From the NCBI GenBank assembly GCA_028280915.1, contig JANQKX010000505.1, positions 1 through 14,258 on the forward strand: 14,258 nt of DNA, in the 5' to 3' direction. This document shows, piece after piece, positions 13,058 through 14,258 of the stretch. A program made the position numbers and the translations under genes. How positions within the stretch are numbered: the first letter of the stretch is position 1; every line of letters starts with the position of its first letter. This stretch comes from Kiloniellaceae bacterium. Lineage in GTDB: Bacteria; Pseudomonadota; Alphaproteobacteria; Kiloniellales; Kiloniellaceae. The notes below the pieces were generated by a model. The model made no database searches. It saw nothing but the letters and a program-made list of their open reading frames with translations, and had not been told where the DNA came from.

Positions 13058-13344
13058 GACCCATTTTCGTTATGAGGAGGGCGTATCGAAGCGATAAATC
13101 AAACGGTGAGAGCGACCATACACTCGTCAGTTGCCTGTCAACAAGCAGGTCTGCCGGACCAGGCGGCCCAAGCGCGCGCGAGACAACTCGTCCTGACGCA
13201 CCGGCTTGGGCCTTTTGGATCCCATCAATTCCCCCGAAATCACTCAAACGAGGGAATCGCAGTTCGACAAAAAAACAGAACCAAAATCGCAAGAAAATGG
13301 CGCCCAAAATAACGATTTCTTGCAATTTTTGATTACTGAGGGGA
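13058..13344. other. AT-rich non-coding gap
   Basis: This 287-bp gap has no convincing gene. Open frames here lack ribosome-binding sites and have low-complexity, Arg/Ser/Lys-rich translations. The only clear structure is the long inverted repeat at 13283-13329. The left part (13058-13240) shows nothing recognisable; I did not find a tRNA. Confidence 0.5.
13283..13329 (-). terminator. Inverted repeat, possible terminator after the CMD-family gene
   Basis: Arms of 14 bp with a single mismatch, AAAATcGCAAGAAA and TTTCTTGCaATTTT (13283-13296 and 13316-13329), have a 19-nt loop and lie 16 bp beyond the CMD-family stop. On the minus strand the structure is followed by GATTTTGG and then a T-rich tract. 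The stem is AT-rich with a long loop, so termination would be inefficient by textbook standards. It could act in both directions. Confidence 0.4.
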
Positions 13345-13725
13345 CTAAAGCATGCCCTTTTCGTCCAGCACCTTGCGGGCGACGCGGAAGCACTCCAGGG
13401 ATTGGGGCACGCCGCAATAGATCCCGACCACGTGAATAATGGCGCGGATTTCCTCCTTGCTGACCCCGTTGGTGATGGCGCCGCGGCAGTGGATTTCCCA
13501 CTCGTGCATCTTGCCCAGGGCCCCGATCATAGCCAGGTTCATCATGGAGCGGGTTTTGGGTTCGATCACCTCGTCGCCCCAGCCGAAGCCCCAGCACCAG
13601 GCGGTCATGGCCTCCTGAAAGGGGCGCGTGAAGTCATCGGCGGCGGCCAGGTTCTTTTCCACGTACTCCGCGCCCAAGGTCGCCTTGCGCTTCGCCAGTC
13701 CTTTTTCAAAAAAATCTTGGTCCAT
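13345..13725 (-). CDS. Carboxymuconolactone decarboxylase (CMD/PcaC)-family protein
   Basis: This small all-helical protein has 126 aa, the family's usual length. It is related to 4-carboxymuconolactone decarboxylase PcaC, an enzyme of protocatechuate breakdown, and to AhpD-fold proteins. Recognisable blocks are PFQEAMTAWCWGFGWGDEVI near residues 36-55, KTRSMMNLAMIGALGKMHEW, HCRGAITNGVSKEEIRAIIH (the PcaC signature, normally HVRGALNNGVTRDEI) and YCGVPQSLECFRVA. The CxxC pair of peroxidase-type AhpD is absent, favouring a PcaC-like lyase or isomerase-type role. The start MDQDFFEKGL at 13725 has GAGGA 10 nt upstream; an in-frame ATG at 13755 would overlap the aldehyde dehydrogenase stop region and lacks homology. 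It follows the partial aldehyde dehydrogenase by 32 bp, so the two form an operon. Many such proteins have functions other than PcaC. Confidence 0.88.
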   Translation of the reverse strand: MDQDFFEKGLAKRKATLGAEYVEKNLAAADDFTRPFQEAMTAWCWGFGWGDEVIEPKTRSMMNLAMIGALGKMHEWEIHCRGAITNGVSKEEIRAIIHVVGIYCGVPQSLECFRVARKVLDEKGML

Positions 13726-13757
13726 GTTTTTACGGTCCTCTGTTCGACGTTTCAAAA

Positions 13758-14258
13758 CTATAAGGCAATGGCGACGTTTTTGGTCTGCACGTAGTTCAGC
13801 AGAGCCTCGCGGCCCTTTTCCCGCCCATAGCCGGATTTCTTATAACCGCCGAAGGGCGTTTCCACACCCCCGGCGAACCATTCATTGACAAAAATCTGCC
13901 CGGCGCGCATTTGCTGCGCCGCCCGCATGGCCCGGTCCAGGTCCGAGGTGAAGACCCCGCCCACCAGGCCATAGTCCGTGCCGTTGGCGATCTGGATCGC
14001 CTCTGCCTCGCTGCGGAACTTCATCACCGACAAGACGGGGCCAAAGACCTCCGTTTGGGCCAAGGCCATGTCCGGTGTCACCTCGGTGAACACAGTGGGC
14101 TCCAGGAACCACCCGGGCCGGTTCAGTTTGCGACCGCCGGTCACGGCGCGAGCGCCGGCCTGCTCCGCGTCGCGGCACAGGCCCTCGGCCCGGTCGCGCT
14201 GCTTTTCCGACACCATGGCGCCCATGTTGGCGCCGGCCTCCTCCCGCTCGATGCCCGG
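13758..14258 (-). CDS. Aldehyde dehydrogenase, C-terminal part only (runs off right edge)
   Basis: The frame is open to the right edge and ends at TAG 13758, giving the last 166 residues of an enzyme that is normally about 480-500 aa. MGAMVSEKQRDRAEG is the conserved segment after the active-site domain. FLEPTVFTEVTPDMALAQTEVFGPVLSV contains the cofactor-binding Glu of the EVFGP motif. TPFGGYKKSGYGREKGREAL and NYVQTKNV are the classical C-terminal signature. The catalytic Glu and Cys lie outside the window, so activity cannot be judged. It is similar in type to, but clearly distinct from, the aldehyde dehydrogenase at 2324-3820. The in-frame ATG at 14225 is internal and not the start. It is upstream of and co-oriented with the CMD-family gene. 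Confidence 0.95.
   Translation of the reverse strand, partial: PGIEREEAGANMGAMVSEKQRDRAEGLCRDAEQAGARAVTGGRKLNRPGWFLEPTVFTEVTPDMALAQTEVFGPVLSVMKFRSEAEAIQIANGTDYGLVGGVFTSDLDRAMRAAQQMRAGQIFVNEWFAGGVETPFGGYKKSGYGREKGREALLNYVQTKNVAIAL

Noticed and set aside
12966..13325. 119-codon minus-strand frame starting MQEIVILGAIF
   Set aside because: It has no ribosome-binding site, overlaps the better hypothetical ORF in another frame, and ends in Arg/Ala-rich sequence. Considered as a membrane peptide and dropped.
13072..13332. Plus-strand 86-codon frame after a GAGGAGG-like sequence
   Set aside because: The SD-like GAGGAGG falls after, not before, the candidate ATG, and the translation is low-complexity Ser/Arg/Lys/Asn.

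Overview
The window reads as high-GC proteobacterial chromosome, most likely an alphaproteobacterium. The support is the GC-rich coding bias, Shine-Dalgarno-led operons, an OccR/NocR-type LysR regulator and a polar amino-acid ABC transporter. The exact taxon cannot be fixed from sequence alone. Everything looks catabolic or accessory: there are no RNA genes, no transposases, no CRISPR array and no phage genes.

Layout. (1) 1-3820, minus strand: an operon running from an NAD-dependent aldehyde dehydrogenase through an ABC permease and a periplasmic solute-binding protein to a second permease cut by the left edge. (2) 3821-4158: an AT-rich divergent control region between that operon and (3) a LysR-type regulator (4159-5106, plus). 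(4) 5121-8859, minus strand: a four-gene operon of Rieske non-heme iron oxygenase, HisC-like PLP aminotransferase, and the PYR and PP halves of a split ThDP-dependent 2-oxoacid decarboxylase (sulfopyruvate/phosphonopyruvate decarboxylase type). (5) 8860-9076: a second divergent control region with a good LysR-box-like inverted repeat. (6) 9077-12583, plus strand: two tandem paralogues of an unrecognised family, a DUF1116 (YlbE/AllG-like) protein, and a short-chain dehydrogenase. (7) 12596-13057, minus: an unrecognised, lower-GC small protein, then an AT-rich gap. (8) 13345-14258, minus: a carboxymuconolactone-decarboxylase-like protein preceded by the C-terminal third of another aldehyde dehydrogenase that runs off the right edge.

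How it may work together (inference). The transporter brings in an amino-acid-like compound. The aminotransferase converts an amino acid to its 2-oxoacid, the split ThDP enzyme decarboxylates that to an aldehyde, and an aldehyde dehydrogenase oxidises the aldehyde to an acid. The Rieske oxygenase, SDR, DUF1116 protein and the two paralogues would supply steps specific to the substrate. The solute-binding protein appears to lack the acidic residue that normally grips the alpha-amino group, so the ligand may not be an ordinary L-amino acid. The most novel part is the divergent block at 5121-12583, which combines an orphan DUF1116 protein (no FdrA/AllF or AllH partner in view) and an undescribed paralogue pair with Rieske, aminotransferase and ThDP enzymes. 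The substrate cannot be named from the sequence.

Small-scale structures of note are a 14-bp repeat in four tandem copies at the Rieske stop codon, a duplicated ribosome-binding-site/ATG unit that creates a six-codon leader ORF before the decarboxylase alpha gene, and twin intercistronic stem-loops after the solute-binding protein gene.
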